From: Bdellovibrionales bacterium
GTDB lineage: Bacteria; Bdellovibrionota; UBA1018; CAIPTA01
Assembly: GCA_021730855.1 (NCBI GenBank)
Contig: JAKFYM010000148.1
Coordinates: forward strand, 1 to 5,152
Direction: 5' to 3'
Length of the DNA: 5,152 nt
Below the pieces are notes generated by a model. It searched no databases, had not been told where the DNA came from, and saw nothing but the letters and a program-made list of their open reading frames with translations. A program made the position numbers and the translations under genes. How positions within the stretch are numbered: position 1 is the first letter of the stretch; each line of letters opens with the position of its first letter. Shown piece after piece: positions 4,992-5,152 of this stretch.

Positions 4992-5152
4992 ATGAAAATC
5001 CTAAGCCTATTGACCCTTTGCCTTACTCTCGGCGCCCTCTCGGCCTGTACCAGAAACGATCCGAGCACCAACTCTGCCACCACGGCCACAGACACCGGTG
5101 CCGTGCCTTCGGATCCGGGCATGGGTACCGCCACAAACACCATAACCAATAC
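4992..5152 (+). CDS. Small Thr/Asn-rich lipoprotein, 3' end outside window
   Basis: Fifty-three residues are visible and the frame is still open at the window edge. The N-terminus is a lipoprotein signal peptide: K2, hydrophobic core I3-G14, and lipobox LSAC at 16-19, so C19 would be lipidated. Residue +2 is Thr, not Asp, so the Gram-negative default would be outer-membrane sorting. The mature part seen so far (TRNDPSTNSATTATDTGAVP onward) is rich in Thr, Asn, Ser, Ala and Asp and looks disordered, like the preceding exported protein. It begins 26 bp after that gene with no terminator between them and an almost identical ribosome-binding region, so the two are probably one operon. I cannot name the family. 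The visible part may be only a linker to a folded domain beyond the window. Confidence 0.82.
   Translation, partial: MKILSLLTLCLTLGALSACTRNDPSTNSATTATDTGAVPSDPGMGTATNTITN

Overview
The window looks like a gene-dense piece of a Gram-negative bacterial chromosome of moderately high GC. It carries two lipoprotein-type signal peptides, compact intergenic gaps and a textbook-looking sigma-54 promoter. Gram-negative is an inference, from the LoiP-like M48 lipoprotein and the second lipoprotein, which has no aspartate at +2. A Bdellovibrionota or other former deltaproteobacterial host is a possibility, but the sequence alone does not settle taxonomy. I see no mobile elements, tRNA or rRNA genes, or CRISPR arrays.

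Layout. Positions 1-287 hold the 5' end of a minus-strand gene that runs off the window. Its product is unfamiliar but resembles an RNase H-like fold with two of three catalytic acids replaced. Only 17 bp separate its start from the divergent start of a classical short-chain dehydrogenase/reductase (305-1111). A good sigma-70-type promoter (1171-1199) then drives an arginase (rocF, 1235-2155). One base after its stop begins an AlkC-type DNA alkylation-repair glycosylase with a C-terminal Ig-like domain (2157-3254). A secreted M48 metallopeptidase lipoprotein follows (3311-4081). Next is a single-domain CheY-like response regulator with a GTG start and no Shine-Dalgarno (4139-4510).

The most interesting stretch is the right end. 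After the response regulator comes a 15-bp inverted repeat over its stop codon, then a near-perfect -24/-12 promoter (4541-4556). Behind that lie two small exported Thr/Ser/Asn-rich proteins with near-identical ribosome-binding sites: a 118-aa periplasmic or secreted protein with a basic patch, and a lipoprotein cut by the window end. They look like a sigma-54-controlled operon of cell-envelope or secreted proteins of unknown function.

How the genes work together. rocF and alkC are almost certainly co-transcribed and probably translationally coupled, although arginine breakdown and alkyl-base repair have no obvious shared pathway. The M48 protease may be read from the same transcript or be partly insulated by a weak hairpin at 3262-3284. 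The response regulator has no output domain, so it cannot itself be the AAA+ activator that sigma-54 needs; any link between it and the downstream operon is positional only.
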